64,000 nucleotides of DNA from an uncultured Candidatus Saccharibacteria bacterium (GCA_948288625.1 CAOHYA010000001.1:248001-312000); one strand, 5' to 3'. Positions 15,799 to 24,601 are shown, counted from the stretch's first letter. Notes: generated by a model from the letters alone, not told the origin. A program made the numbers and translations.

Positions 15799-16983
15799 AT
15801 GAAAGTACGTACACTTTTCTATTCGACCGCAATTGCTTTAAGTGCTTTCGTAGCCGTGGTGGGCTTAACTCCCGTTGGAGCGGCTGATGCCGGTGGTGTT
15901 GGTGGACGCCCGGCTAACCCAGACCCAACTAACGCTCGTACAAAATCAATCTTTATCTATGAACTCTCTGGCGGTCAGTCTAAGACCGACGCCGTGCTGC
16001 TGATGAATAACACTGATCGCGAAGAGACGATTAATATATATGCAGTCGATGGTATTCTTACCAACACCGGGGCATATAGCTGTGAGCAAGCTGTCGAACA
16101 AAAAGATGGCGTTGGTGCATGGGTAAGTTTTAGCGAATCGCAAGTTACTTTGGCTGCAAATTCGACGAAGCAAGTTCCATTTACCACCAGCGTACCGAAT
16201 GGCGTTGACGTGGGTGAGCAAAATGGGTGTATCGTATTTCAGTCAGCAACTGACGAAGGTGACGTACAGGGTAACGTGCGAGTACGAACTCGTCAGGCGA
16301 TTCGCCTCGCTGTAACGGTGCCTGGTGATTTGCGAAAAGAAGTGGCCGTAAAAGACTTTACTGTCGGTGAGCTCAATGGCTTGCAACAGTTCCTGCTAAC
16401 CGTAACGAACACGGGTAACGTATCTGCCGATATTGATGCTCGGGTAACGCTACGAACACTATGGGGGAGTCGTATGTACGCTGATGGGGGCGGGTATCCT
16501 GTCTTAGCGGGTAACGATCTGCAACTTAACTTCATTAATGATAAATGGCCATTCTGGGGCGGTTGGTACAACGCATCTGCCGAAGTAACCTACGATACTC
16601 GTGCCGGCGTGTTTAACGTCGATAAAGGTGGCCAGCTTGTCACTAAGCGCAGCGAAGTAAAAACGGTTTTTGTTGCTCCGAATGCTATTGCCCTCCTCAT
16701 TTACGTTGTTCTTCTGATCGCATTAGCTGGGCTTATCCTTCTCCTTGTGACACGTCGACGTGAACGACGTTACATTAACACATGGGAAACCCGTGAAGTT
16801 GCCGAAGGTGAGAGCGTAACATCTCTTGCGGCTCATTACGGTATCAACTGGCATGTCATCGTCCGGGCAAACAAGTTGAAAGCGCCATACACGCTCACTA
16901 AGGGTGATGAAATAAAGCTTCCGAAAGAGACAAAGCAAACGCAGCCTTCTGAAAAGAAGCGCAGTACAACCAAGAAGGGGTAA
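15799..16983 (+). CDS. DUF916-like surface protein with transmembrane segment and LysM
   Basis: 394 aa. Signal peptide at residues 1-28 (ending GAADAGG); then an extracellular region resembling the DUF916/WxL-interacting protein family (KSIFIYELSGGQSKTDAVLLMNN in outline, VTLAANSTKQVPFTTSVP), a second beta domain (FLLTVTNTGNVSADIDARV), one membrane helix at about 298-318 (IALLIYVVLLIALAGLILLL), a basic stop-transfer RRRERR, and a LysM domain at about 333-378 (VAEGESVTSLAAHYGINW, LKAPYTLTKGDEIKLP) with a basic tail. In the family this protein holds WxL proteins on peptidoglycan. The positive-inside rule places LysM in the cytoplasm, which is odd. Confidence 0.75.
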   Translation: MKVRTLFYSTAIALSAFVAVVGLTPVGAADAGGVGGRPANPDPTNARTKSIFIYELSGGQSKTDAVLLMNNTDREETINIYAVDGILTNTGAYSCEQAVEQKDGVGAWVSFSESQVTLAANSTKQVPFTTSVPNGVDVGEQNGCIVFQSATDEGDVQGNVRVRTRQAIRLAVTVPGDLRKEVAVKDFTVGELNGLQQFLLTVTNTGNVSADIDARVTLRTLWGSRMYADGGGYPVLAGNDLQLNFINDKWPFWGGWYNASAEVTYDTRAGVFNVDKGGQLVTKRSEVKTVFVAPNAIALLIYVVLLIALAGLILLLVTRRRERRYINTWETREVAEGESVTSLAAHYGINWHVIVRANKLKAPYTLTKGDEIKLPKETKQTQPSEKKRSTTKKG

Positions 16984-16985
16984 GT

Positions 16986-19397
16986 TTGAAACGTGCCGCC
17001 CGAAAGCAGTCATTGAGCCTGCGATCGATTGTATCGTTCGCGGGTTTGCTGTTAGCGGTGTTGCTCGGTACGCTCTTCGTTCAGACGGCAGATGGACTCG
17101 ACCCCGATATTCAAGGGTCGGGCTACCGCCTGTATGAAAATGCTGACTCAACAACGCCAGGAAGCCCGCTAGCGGCCACTAACACCAGCGCGACATTATC
17201 TACACCCGGGCAGGGTTTCCGGCTTCGTACGGGTATAAAGACTCGTGCCGACGCAATAAATATCACCGATATTGCCACAGGATCTGGGAACGCATGCTTA
17301 GTAGCAAGTGGAAACGTATACTGTAGCGGATCGAATACGGTAGGGCAGTTGGGTAATGGTACGACAAGCCCTTCTACTACCTTCGTTCCCGTTACGAGAG
17401 ACCCTGGTGTCCTTGCGGGTAAACACGCGACAAGCGTCAAGGTGACAACACAGACGACGAATATGGGAGGTTGTGCTATTGCTGATGGGCAGGTTTATTG
17501 TTGGGGTAGTAACCAGTACTATGCAGTAAGTCCTTTAAACAGGACGATACCTACTTTAGTGCCTGTACTCGTCAACTCTGGAGCGCTTGCGGGTAAGACG
17601 GTGTCGAAAATAGCTTATGGCGAAGGGTTCATATGCGCGGTTTCAGAAGGTCAAGTGTATTGCTGGGGAGTCGGTCCTCGTACGGGTAGAGGGTCTAACA
17701 GTGACACGACGGTTCCGACAGCTGTAGTTACTTCAGGTGTGCTTAATGGAAAGACAGTGACCGATATAGCTACCGGTGCTGGTCATGCCTGCGTCATTGC
17801 TGACGGCGCAGTGTACTGCTGGGGGTTAAACGGTCCGAGCAACCCAGACGTGCCGGGTGGGCAACTTGGCAACGGTACCGTTATTGATTCGAACGTACCC
17901 GTCGCTGTATCGAATGGACCGGGCACTGCTTTGAACGGTAAAGTAATGGTCGCCGTTGCGGCCGGCGGACAATCTTCTTGCGCATTAGATAACGCTGGGC
18001 AAGTATATTGCTGGGGTTATAACAATGCCGGACAACTGGGAAACGGTAACACTGGTGCAACGACGAGCACGAGCGTACCGAACGCGGTGCTTCCCGGAGC
18101 AATGGCGGGAGTACCAGCGGTTGCAATTGCCGGTGGCGGACAGCTTTTTTGTGCGATCGGTTCTAACGGTCGTGCATATTGCTGGGGGAATGGCGGTAAC
18201 GGGTCAATGGGAAACGGTACCACTACTTTTCGCAATCCCGCGCCAGTTGCTACGAATGTGATGGGAGACGTGAATTTAACGACGCTTGGCGTGGGAATTC
18301 AGAAAGCTTGCGCTACGGGTGGCGGGATAGGCTATTGCTGGGGGCATAACGCGGATGGCCAGTTAGGTATTGGCGGTACAAACTCAAGCAATCCATCACC
18401 GCTTCCGGTTTTGACTACTAATATCGCCCCCGGTGACGGCGTAACCCTTGCCTCGAACACCGCCAGCTACAAGCTGCAATACGCCCAAAAAACAGTGGGT
18501 TCTTGTTCGGCGCAGACCGGCTTTGCCGACGTGACGACCACCAGTGCCATCGCCTGGAATACGAACCCAAGCGTAGCGAATGGAACTGCCATTTCTACTA
18601 CGGCCAACGATCCGACGACGAACGGAGATACGGCCGCTCAATCGTACGTCAGCGATACGGGAGCTTTTTCAAACCCAGCTGCTATTAACCCGGGCAAATT
18701 TGGCCTCTGGGATTTTTCATTGAAAGATAACAGTCACGTCAACAACCAGGCGTATTGTCTTCGTCTCGCACAGGGTACGGGAACCGCCTATAGTTCTTAC
18801 GTGGCATATCCGGAAATAGTTACCGCCAATGGCGTTCTATCGGTAGGGATCGTCAATAACGCGGGCGTACCGGTCGTGTCGCCATCGATTTCATTACCAT
18901 CAACCACGATTTCAACCAATTGCCAGGCGGTGAACGGTATATTTGGAACGACGTCTCAAAAACTACGCATCAGCAATGAGACAAATTCGCCAAGCTGGAG
19001 CTTAAGCCTGGCGGCAACTGCCGGGAGCTCGGCCAAGTGGCAGCATCAAACTGAACCAAATAGCTATGATTACAACGACCCAAGTGGTAGTCCGTCAGGG
19101 TGCTTCTCCGGTTCGGATGGCGACATGATCGCCGGCCGGCTCACCGTTAAGCCGACCGATCCTACGGCGCTTATCACGCCGAAGTCCGGTTGTTCTAATG
19201 CGGGTATAAGCTTAGGTTCGACCGACGGCTTTAGCGAAGGCGTAACAGATGCGATAACTATCGTCAGCGCGTCGTCGTCGGCTCCGGTCATATGTTATTG
19301 GGATGTCACCGGCATCGGTTTGACACAAATGATTCCGGCATCTCAGCCCGCCGGCACGTATACTATAGATATGACAGCAACGGTATTGGCGCAGTAA
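16986..19397 (+). CDS. Giant RCC1 beta-propeller surface protein
   Basis: 803 aa, TTG start behind AGAAGGGG. An N-terminal hydrophobic segment (about 12-32, SIVSFAGLLLAVLLGTLFVQ) serves as signal or anchor. Residues about 75-480 hold seven RCC1-type repeats, each with a C-x8/9-C pair (CAIADGQVYCWG, CVIADGAVYCWG, CAIGSNGRAYCWG) and usually GQLGNGT. Seven copies make one seven-bladed propeller. Residues about 610-803 repeat the domain of the small secreted protein at 15119. The paired cysteines probably form a disulfide in each blade. RCC1 folds mediate protein binding; here adhesion to another cell is a reasonable guess only. Confidence 0.85.
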   Translation: MKRAARKQSLSLRSIVSFAGLLLAVLLGTLFVQTADGLDPDIQGSGYRLYENADSTTPGSPLAATNTSATLSTPGQGFRLRTGIKTRADAINITDIATGSGNACLVASGNVYCSGSNTVGQLGNGTTSPSTTFVPVTRDPGVLAGKHATSVKVTTQTTNMGGCAIADGQVYCWGSNQYYAVSPLNRTIPTLVPVLVNSGALAGKTVSKIAYGEGFICAVSEGQVYCWGVGPRTGRGSNSDTTVPTAVVTSGVLNGKTVTDIATGAGHACVIADGAVYCWGLNGPSNPDVPGGQLGNGTVIDSNVPVAVSNGPGTALNGKVMVAVAAGGQSSCALDNAGQVYCWGYNNAGQLGNGNTGATTSTSVPNAVLPGAMAGVPAVAIAGGGQLFCAIGSNGRAYCWGNGGNGSMGNGTTTFRNPAPVATNVMGDVNLTTLGVGIQKACATGGGIGYCWGHNADGQLGIGGTNSSNPSPLPVLTTNIAPGDGVTLASNTASYKLQYAQKTVGSCSAQTGFADVTTTSAIAWNTNPSVANGTAISTTANDPTTNGDTAAQSYVSDTGAFSNPAAINPGKFGLWDFSLKDNSHVNNQAYCLRLAQGTGTAYSSYVAYPEIVTANGVLSVGIVNNAGVPVVSPSISLPSTTISTNCQAVNGIFGTTSQKLRISNETNSPSWSLSLAATAGSSAKWQHQTEPNSYDYNDPSGSPSGCFSGSDGDMIAGRLTVKPTDPTALITPKSGCSNAGISLGSTDGFSEGVTDAITIVSASSSAPVICYWDVTGIGLTQMIPASQPAGTYTIDMTATVLAQ

Positions 19398-20170
19398 TGT
19401 CTGCGAAACGAATCACTTTAGGGATCATAGGCCTGATTGGGGTATGGGCCTTGTTCGGTATATCATCGACCTCGGCAACGACCAGTACTTTCTCGCAACA
19501 AATTTTTGCGATCGATTGTGTTTTGACAACCGTCAACAACGGGTCCCAGCAAGTGGTGGGTGATTGCCCGGCCGAAAGGCCTGAGGTGATTGAAATAGGG
19601 GCGACGGCGTATGGTGCGCGTTTCATTCGCGGAACTTTCGATTCAAGTAAGACCGTCTTGTTCAAGCTGACATTCAGGGGCGCTACCTATACCGCCAATA
19701 CTGCAAACTCGCCCTTAACGCTTTCTGGTGACATATGGACCTTTGCCCTTGATGAACTAACGCCATTGGTCGAGGAAGGAAGTTATACGCTCTTACTTCA
19801 GGCGGTCACGGTAGACGGTGACACGATCGCTCGTACGGTCACGGTCGATATACCTTCACGCTCATCCGGCCAGCCGGATCCCGGCTTCGACCCACTTCCG
19901 ACTCAACCGGGTGCACCACGAACCTCAGGGGGGAGTGCCTTGCTTCCAATACTGGAGGATGTAGAAGTGGGTTCTACCGGCCTCCAACAAGCCGAGCGAT
20001 TACCACGTCAAGAAACCTTAGATTTCGGGGAAAATTTCGCCGTTTCGATGCTGCTGCCACTTACTCTCACCGCTTGGGTGATACCACTCCTCATTGCCGG
20101 CTTGATGGTTTCGCTGAAGGGAGTGTTCAGAAAAATTGAATCATTCCTCGCATCTCGCCACCATAAATAA
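19397..20170 (+). CDS. Secreted, membrane-anchored surface protein
   Basis: 257 aa, start overlapping the RCC1 gene's stop (TAATG). The signal sequence lies at residues 4-26 (ITLGIIGLIGVWALFGISS); the extracellular beta-rich domain contains two cysteines (IDCVLTT, GDCPAE); a proline-rich linker (SGQPDPGFDPLPTQPGAP) is followed by a C-terminal helix (TLTAWVIPLLIAGLMVSL) and a basic end (RKIESFLASRHHK). It is the last gene of the four-gene surface operon and probably part of the same complex. No named family was recognised. Confidence 0.75.
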   Translation: MSAKRITLGIIGLIGVWALFGISSTSATTSTFSQQIFAIDCVLTTVNNGSQQVVGDCPAERPEVIEIGATAYGARFIRGTFDSSKTVLFKLTFRGATYTANTANSPLTLSGDIWTFALDELTPLVEEGSYTLLLQAVTVDGDTIARTVTVDIPSRSSGQPDPGFDPLPTQPGAPRTSGGSALLPILEDVEVGSTGLQQAERLPRQETLDFGENFAVSMLLPLTLTAWVIPLLIAGLMVSLKGVFRKIESFLASRHHK

Positions 20171-20179
20171 GGAGGTGAG

Positions 20180-20207
20180 TTGACGCCCACCCTGCAAAAG
20201 GTATAAA
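20180..20207 (+). promoter_or_regulatory. ileS promoter
   Basis: TTGACG, 16 bp, TATAAA, directly upstream of the T-box leader. Confidence 0.55.
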
Positions 20208-20208
20208 A

Positions 20209-20413
20209 TATGTATACAAACGTTCGAGTGGCTATCAACCACGAGTTTTGGGAAGAACGGTTGGCTTATGCACCTGTGAGGTAAGCGAACCTGCTAGAAC
20301 CCAACGCGTACGCTGCGTCAAAGCGACAATGAAGTGCTGATAAGAAAATCTTTTCAGAAATCGGATGGTACCACCCGCTACGGGTTCCGATGATGAAGGA
20401 TTTTTATTTATTT
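20209..20413 (+). promoter_or_regulatory. Isoleucine T-box riboswitch (ultrashort Stem I)
   Basis: The leader senses uncharged tRNA-Ile. Short Stem I: CGTTC (20221) pairs with GAACG (20255); inside it GTGG-CTATCAA-CCAC displays the specifier ATC (20234-20236) in a terminal loop, matching a GAU anticodon. Antiterminator: ATCGGA (20360) pairs with TCCGAT, the bulge TGGTACC (20366-20372) matches the tRNA NCCA end with discriminator A, and ACCCG-CTA-CGGGT forms the upper helix. A competing stem AAAATC (20345) with GATTTT (20399), followed by a T-rich run, looks like the terminator. The placement before ileS confirms the call. Confidence 0.92.
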
Positions 20414-20442
20414 TACACTAATCGTCGCTAAGGAGACCAGCC

Positions 20443-23388
20443 ATGAAATTTGAAGCTAACAGCCGCCGCCGTGCCCTCGAATACGAAAAAGACATCGTCC
20501 AGTATTGGAAAGAAAACAAGACATTCGAAAAGTCGATCGACCTGCGCCCGAAAGACAATGCTTTCGTGTTTTACGATGGCCCTCCCTTCATTACCGGCGT
20601 GCCTCACCACGGAACGCTATTGAGTTCTGTCGTCAAAGATGCCATCCCTCGCTTCCAAACTATGAAAGGCAAGCGGGTCGAACGCGTATGGGGCTGGGAT
20701 ACCCACGGCTTACCTGCGGAAAACTTCGTTGAAAAGAAGCTGGGTATTACCGACCGTCACGATATCGGTACGAAAGTCAGCTTAGCCGAATACATCACGA
20801 CCGCCCGCGAGAGCATGATCGAAACTGGCGACCTTTGGGAAAACACCATCGACCGTATTGGCCGCTGGGTTGATTTTAAGGGCGCTTACAAAACCATGGA
20901 TAAAGACTACATGGAATCGGTGTGGTGGGCCTTCAAGCAGCTCTACGAAAAAGGCAAGATTTACGAAGGTGAGCGGGTACTCATGTACGACACCAAATGG
21001 GCGACACCGCTTTCCAAGGCAGAAGTTACCATGGACGCCGGTGCCTACGTAGAGGTGACCGACCCGAGCGTGTATACAAAATTTAAGCTTACGAAAGAAT
21101 CGGCCGTTTCGATTGGCGCGACCGAAGATTTATATCTTCTTGCCTGGACGACAACACCGTGGACCTTACCTGGTAACACGGCGCTCGCAGTAAATACCGA
21201 CGTCGTGTATGTGGAAGCGGTTATCGACGGCCAGCATATGGTATTGGCAAAAGACCTCATCGAAAAAGTGTTCACCAATGAAAAACACCAGCCACTTGAA
21301 TATACGGTAGCCCGAACCCTTATGGGCACAGAACTCGTTGGTCTCAGCTACGAGCCATTATTCGAAAATCGTGGCGAAGGTGCGCACAAAATTTGGCCGG
21401 CTGATTACGTCACGACGGATTCCGGTACTGGTATCGTTCACCTGGCACCGGCCTACGGTGAGGAAGACTTCGTGCTCGCCAAAGAGAAAGGCATCCCCGT
21501 TATTCATGTCCTCGATGAATACGGTACGTACACGGAAGGTGAGTGGAAGGGCCTCGACGTCTGGGAAAATAACAAAGCCATCGCCAAAACCCTTCACGAA
21601 CGCGGCGTCGTGTGGAAAATCGAATATATCCGTCACGAATACCCACATAACCCTCGTACCAACCACCGTCTGATGTACCGAGCGCACCCAAGTTGGTTCT
21701 TCGACATCGACGGCCAGCGGGTCGAAATGCTCGAAGAAAACACCCAGCACGTCAACTGGTTCCCTGAACACATCAAGCACGGCCGGTTCGAAAAAACCAT
21801 CGAGCAAGCTCCCGATTGGAACCTTAGCCGTGACCGCTTCTGGGCGACGGCGATGCCGGTATGGAAAGGGACCGATAAGGATGGCGTCGAGCATGTTAAA
21901 GTGATCGGAAGCTACGAAGAACTCAAAGAACTCAGCGGGGTAGAGCTGGAAGATTACCACCGTCCATGGGTCGACGACATCACCTTCGAGATCGATGGCG
22001 TTACTTATACCCGTATCGATAAAGTACTCGACTGTTGGTTTGAATCCGGTTCGATGCCCTTCGCTCAATTCCACTATCCGTTTGAAAACGTCGAAAAGTT
22101 CGAATCCAATTTCCCTGGCGATTTCATCGTCGAATATGTCGGTCAAGTTCGTGCCTGGTTTTACTACGTACACGCGGTGAATGTCGGCTTGTTCGGCCAC
22201 AATGCATACAAAAACGTCATCGTCACCGGTAACGTCGCCGGAAACGACGGCCGCAAGATGAGTAAGAGCTTAGGTAACTTTACCGACCCGAACGAATTGA
22301 TGGATAAGTTCAGCGCCGACTCGCTTCGCTTCTTGTTGCTCTCCAGTCCGTTATTGTCAGGTGAAGATTTTGCCCTTCAAGACAAAGAAGTAGGCGATAT
22401 AGCCCGTAAGTTAAGCATGGTCTGGAACATGTACGATTTCTTCACGATGTACGCCGAAGTTGATGGCTGGGAATTCGACGGTAATTTAGTCGACCCGAGC
22501 GATACGATCGAAAACCCACTCGACCACTGGATCATCAGTCGCGTGCACCAACTTATCCATGAAATCGATGAAAAGATGGAAGGCTACGACGTTGCCGCGG
22601 CAACCAAACCCATCTTGCCGTTCCTCGATGACGCCTCTAACTGGTACGTGCGCCGCTCGCGCCGCCGCTTCTGGAAGAGCGAAGATGATACCGATAAAAA
22701 CAACGCCTACCGTACACTTCACTACGTGTTGGTTCGCCTCAGCCAAGCCTTGGCGCCGTTCGTGCCTTTCATGGCCGAAGAATTGTATCGCAAGCTTACT
22801 GGTGGTGAAAGTGTCCACTTAACTGATTGGCCGGAAGTCGGCCAAGCAAACGAACTTGTCCTCTCACGGATGGCCCGAACTCGGGAAGTCATCGAACAAG
22901 GCCTAGCGCGTCGTATGTTCAAAGACGACAACGAAGCGCAGATAAAAGTCCGCCAACCACTCTCGACGCTTCTGTATAACGACGAACGGCTCGATGATTT
23001 CTTCGAAACGATCATTGCCGAAGAGGTGAACGTGAAAAATGTCGTGTACCGTGAAATGACGGAAGTAAGCAGCGTACCGGAGTTATCCGCCACCTTGGTG
23101 GTAAGCCTCGATAAAACGATTACCCCGGAACTTCGCCGCGAAGGCTTGGCCCGAGAAGTGATCCGTTACGTACAGGCCGCCCGTAAAAATGCCGGTTTGA
23201 ACGTTGATGACCGCATCGAACTCAGTCTCAGTTCTGCTGATGAGCAGTTGGCCCAGGCGCTGACCGAGCACGAAGCGACGATCGTGGCCGAGACATTGGC
23301 GACAGGTATCAGCGCCGAAGCTTTTGGTGAGCAGCAAGAGGTGACCCTTGAAGGTGCCGCTTTGACGATTTCCTTGCGAAAAGCATAA
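20443..23388 (+). CDS. ileS: Isoleucyl-tRNA synthetase, IleS2-like type
   Basis: 981 aa class I synthetase charging tRNA-Ile. The HIGH-equivalent is HHGT at 55-58 in PPFITGVPHHGT, KMSKS is at about 605-609 (DGRKMSKSLGNF), and the CP1 editing domain spans roughly 195-400 with the TTTPWTLPGN landmark near 235. The N-terminal wording (VWGWDTHGLPAENFVEKKLGI in outline) is of the eukaryotic/IleRS2 type, which in other bacteria gives mupirocin insensitivity. There is no C-terminal zinc finger. The Shine-Dalgarno is AAGGAG, 7 nt before ATG. Expression is controlled by the T-box leader. Confidence 0.97.
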   Translation: MKFEANSRRRALEYEKDIVQYWKENKTFEKSIDLRPKDNAFVFYDGPPFITGVPHHGTLLSSVVKDAIPRFQTMKGKRVERVWGWDTHGLPAENFVEKKLGITDRHDIGTKVSLAEYITTARESMIETGDLWENTIDRIGRWVDFKGAYKTMDKDYMESVWWAFKQLYEKGKIYEGERVLMYDTKWATPLSKAEVTMDAGAYVEVTDPSVYTKFKLTKESAVSIGATEDLYLLAWTTTPWTLPGNTALAVNTDVVYVEAVIDGQHMVLAKDLIEKVFTNEKHQPLEYTVARTLMGTELVGLSYEPLFENRGEGAHKIWPADYVTTDSGTGIVHLAPAYGEEDFVLAKEKGIPVIHVLDEYGTYTEGEWKGLDVWENNKAIAKTLHERGVVWKIEYIRHEYPHNPRTNHRLMYRAHPSWFFDIDGQRVEMLEENTQHVNWFPEHIKHGRFEKTIEQAPDWNLSRDRFWATAMPVWKGTDKDGVEHVKVIGSYEELKELSGVELEDYHRPWVDDITFEIDGVTYTRIDKVLDCWFESGSMPFAQFHYPFENVEKFESNFPGDFIVEYVGQVRAWFYYVHAVNVGLFGHNAYKNVIVTGNVAGNDGRKMSKSLGNFTDPNELMDKFSADSLRFLLLSSPLLSGEDFALQDKEVGDIARKLSMVWNMYDFFTMYAEVDGWEFDGNLVDPSDTIENPLDHWIISRVHQLIHEIDEKMEGYDVAAATKPILPFLDDASNWYVRRSRRRFWKSEDDTDKNNAYRTLHYVLVRLSQALAPFVPFMAEELYRKLTGGESVHLTDWPEVGQANELVLSRMARTREVIEQGLARRMFKDDNEAQIKVRQPLSTLLYNDERLDDFFETIIAEEVNVKNVVYREMTEVSSVPELSATLVVSLDKTITPELRREGLAREVIRYVQAARKNAGLNVDDRIELSLSSADEQLAQALTEHEATIVAETLATGISAEAFGEQQEVTLEGAALTISLRKA

Positions 23389-23436
23389 ATTCTTTCAATT
23401 TAGGTATAAACTCAGGCCTAGCACCCCTATAAATAC

Positions 23437-23465
23437 TTGCGTATTACATTATCATATGCTATAAT
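23437..23465 (+). promoter_or_regulatory. Promoter of orphan gene 23554
   Basis: TTGCGT, 17-bp spacer, TATAAT. The leader is about 82 nt. Confidence 0.6.
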
Positions 23466-23553
23466 AATGTAGATTTGTTGCCTAATGAAAGTAGAATAAT
23501 TGCTTTACTCACCAACAGTCGGAGTAGTTGTACCTGAACATGAGAGGAAGAAC

Positions 23554-23886
23554 ATGGTTTCATCAAGCCGCACTGCGGCCAGGAGGCCGGAGGCACGCAT
23601 CATCATCGATGCGACAGGGCCGTCGTTCGTACGCCTCTCCATCTTCGAAGTCGAGGACGACAAGATCTGCGGATCCGTCAATCCGGACTTCCTGATGGAT
23701 GGGCTGCTCGAGAAGCATTTCTCGGATGACCGGCGTCTGTACCGGCAGCGGAGCGGGGGATTGTATCTCGCGGGTAACACCAGCCGCGGTCGTGAAGATC
23801 TCAAGGCTCTCTTGGTTTCCAAGGGGTACAGAACCATCTCGATCAAGGAACCGGGCAAGCCCGTTTCGAAGCCCCATACGTACTGA
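23554..23886 (+). CDS. Orphan GC-rich gene: small basic cytoplasmic protein
   Basis: 110 aa, not recognised. ATG 23554 is preceded by GAGAGGAAGAAC. Sequence pattern: basic N-terminus (SSRTAARRPEARIIID), a beta-rich middle, DDRRLYRQRSGGLYLAG and a C-terminal ALLVSKGYRTISIKEPGKP. There is no signal peptide or membrane helix. The third codon positions are strongly G/C, unlike ileS or the pilin gene around it. It has its own promoter, long leader and strong downstream hairpin. It belongs to the class of five orphan monocistronic genes; function unknown. Confidence 0.65.
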   Translation: MVSSSRTAARRPEARIIIDATGPSFVRLSIFEVEDDKICGSVNPDFLMDGLLEKHFSDDRRLYRQRSGGLYLAGNTSRGREDLKALLVSKGYRTISIKEPGKPVSKPHTY

Positions 23887-23909
23887 GGGGTACCGAAGAT
23901 GGCCAGATC

Positions 23910-23959
23910 GGTGGGGAGGTACGGCCGAGCGCGAAAGCGCCCACGCCAGCCTCCCCACC
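23910..23959 (+). terminator. Strong hairpin after orphan gene 23554
   Basis: A perfect 10-bp stem GGTGGGGAGG / CCTCCCCACC encloses a second small hairpin GCGC-GAAA-GCGC. Only a pyrimidine stretch (CCCTCTCTTTC) follows rather than a T-run. It ends the transcript or protects its 3' end. Confidence 0.6.
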
Positions 23960-24045
23960 TGACCCTCTCTTTCAAGCAACTACTCATTTTGCTCCACGAA
24001 TAAAAGTGTCGTGCTGATGAGCCCTTAAGGGCGAAAGCAAATACA

Positions 24046-24087
24046 TCTAAAAAGTTAATGCCCCGGTCCACATACGTGAACCGGGGC
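24046..24087 (-). terminator. Rho-independent terminator of orphan gene 24119
   Basis: Minus strand GCCCCGGT...ACCGGGGC with inner CACG/CGTG pairing, followed by ATTAACTTTTT. Just upstream on the plus strand (24021-24032) is the perfect palindrome GCCCTTAAGGGC of unknown meaning. Confidence 0.75.
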
Positions 24088-24118
24088 GTGTGGTCTTTTC
24101 GACCAGTGTCGAGCGTGG

Positions 24119-24400
24119 TTACCGATCTCCGTCGGTGAGAAGGGTGACCTTCCTGCCGAGCCGCTTGGCGATCGCCTGGCGAACTCCTTGGCTCCAGTAC
24201 GGATGACCGTTGGTGCCGACGATACGAACCACCTTGCTGCTTCCGGCGAGAGCGGCGGCCCAACTGGGGGCTTGCTCGAGAACCTGCTTCTTGGTCTTCT
24301 TCTGACCCTCGCTGAGGTCCTGGCAGCCCTGCCGAATGCGGAACGCCCACTCGGCGAAATTGAGTTCCTTCACGGGTGTTGCAGTTGCCGTTGAAGACAT
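24119..24400 (-). CDS. Orphan GC-rich gene: small soluble protein
   Basis: 93 aa, not recognised. The start at MSSTATATPV is set by CAGGGAG 5 nt upstream. The chain is helix-rich with alternating charges: KELNFAEWAFRIRQGCQDLSEG, KKTKKQVLEQAPSW, then RRLG-type basic C-terminus (RQAIAKRLGRKVTLLTDGD). The GHPYWSQGVRQ stretch is aromatic and may form the core. No secretion signal. The promoter (TTGACT-17-TAAAGT), Shine-Dalgarno and terminator are its own. G/C-rich codon use as in the other orphan genes. Confidence 0.65.
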   Translation of the reverse strand: MSSTATATPVKELNFAEWAFRIRQGCQDLSEGQKKTKKQVLEQAPSWAAALAGSSKVVRIVGTNGHPYWSQGVRQAIAKRLGRKVTLLTDGDR

Positions 24401-24453
24401 GATACTCCCTGAATCGACTTCACCCTCATCAGTTGACAAGGATGTTACTGAGA

Positions 24454-24482
24454 ACTTTAAAACTATCTTTACAAAAAGTCAA
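24454..24482 (-). promoter_or_regulatory. Promoter of orphan gene 24119
   Basis: Minus-strand TTGACT, 17 bp, TAAAGT. Confidence 0.55.
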
Positions 24483-24550
24483 TAAAGCTATTAAATTTAA
24501 GTAAATATTCAGTTTCAAAACACATAAATAATTATGAACTTTGTGAACTG

Positions 24551-24591
24551 CCGAATGGCAGCGGAAGCCGAAGCCTCACGCTGCCATTCGG
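24551..24591 (-). terminator. Hairpin after orphan gene 24602
   Basis: Perfect 13-bp stem CCGAATGGCAGCG / CGCTGCCATTCGG with a 15-nt loop, starting about 10 nt past the stop of the minus-strand gene. No U-tract follows, so it may stabilise the 3' end rather than terminate on its own. Confidence 0.6.
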
Positions 24592-24601
24592 AGATCGTTC
24601 T

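Noticed and set aside
17280..18420. Tandem DNA repeats or CRISPR-like array in the RCC1 gene
   Set aside because: The periodicity is protein-level (RCC1 blades); the DNA copies are diverged and continuously coding.
23505..24350. Long minus-strand frame across orphan gene 23554 and its hairpin
   Set aside because: It crosses strong hairpins and two promoters and has an Arg/Ser-rich composition typical of a GC-rich shadow frame.
24551..24591. Hairpin with loop GAAGCCGAAGCC as a fourth copy of the E family
   Set aside because: Only a few bases of the loop resemble the CGAAGCC string; CTGCAGCCCGA and CGTATAC are missing and there is no inner stem.
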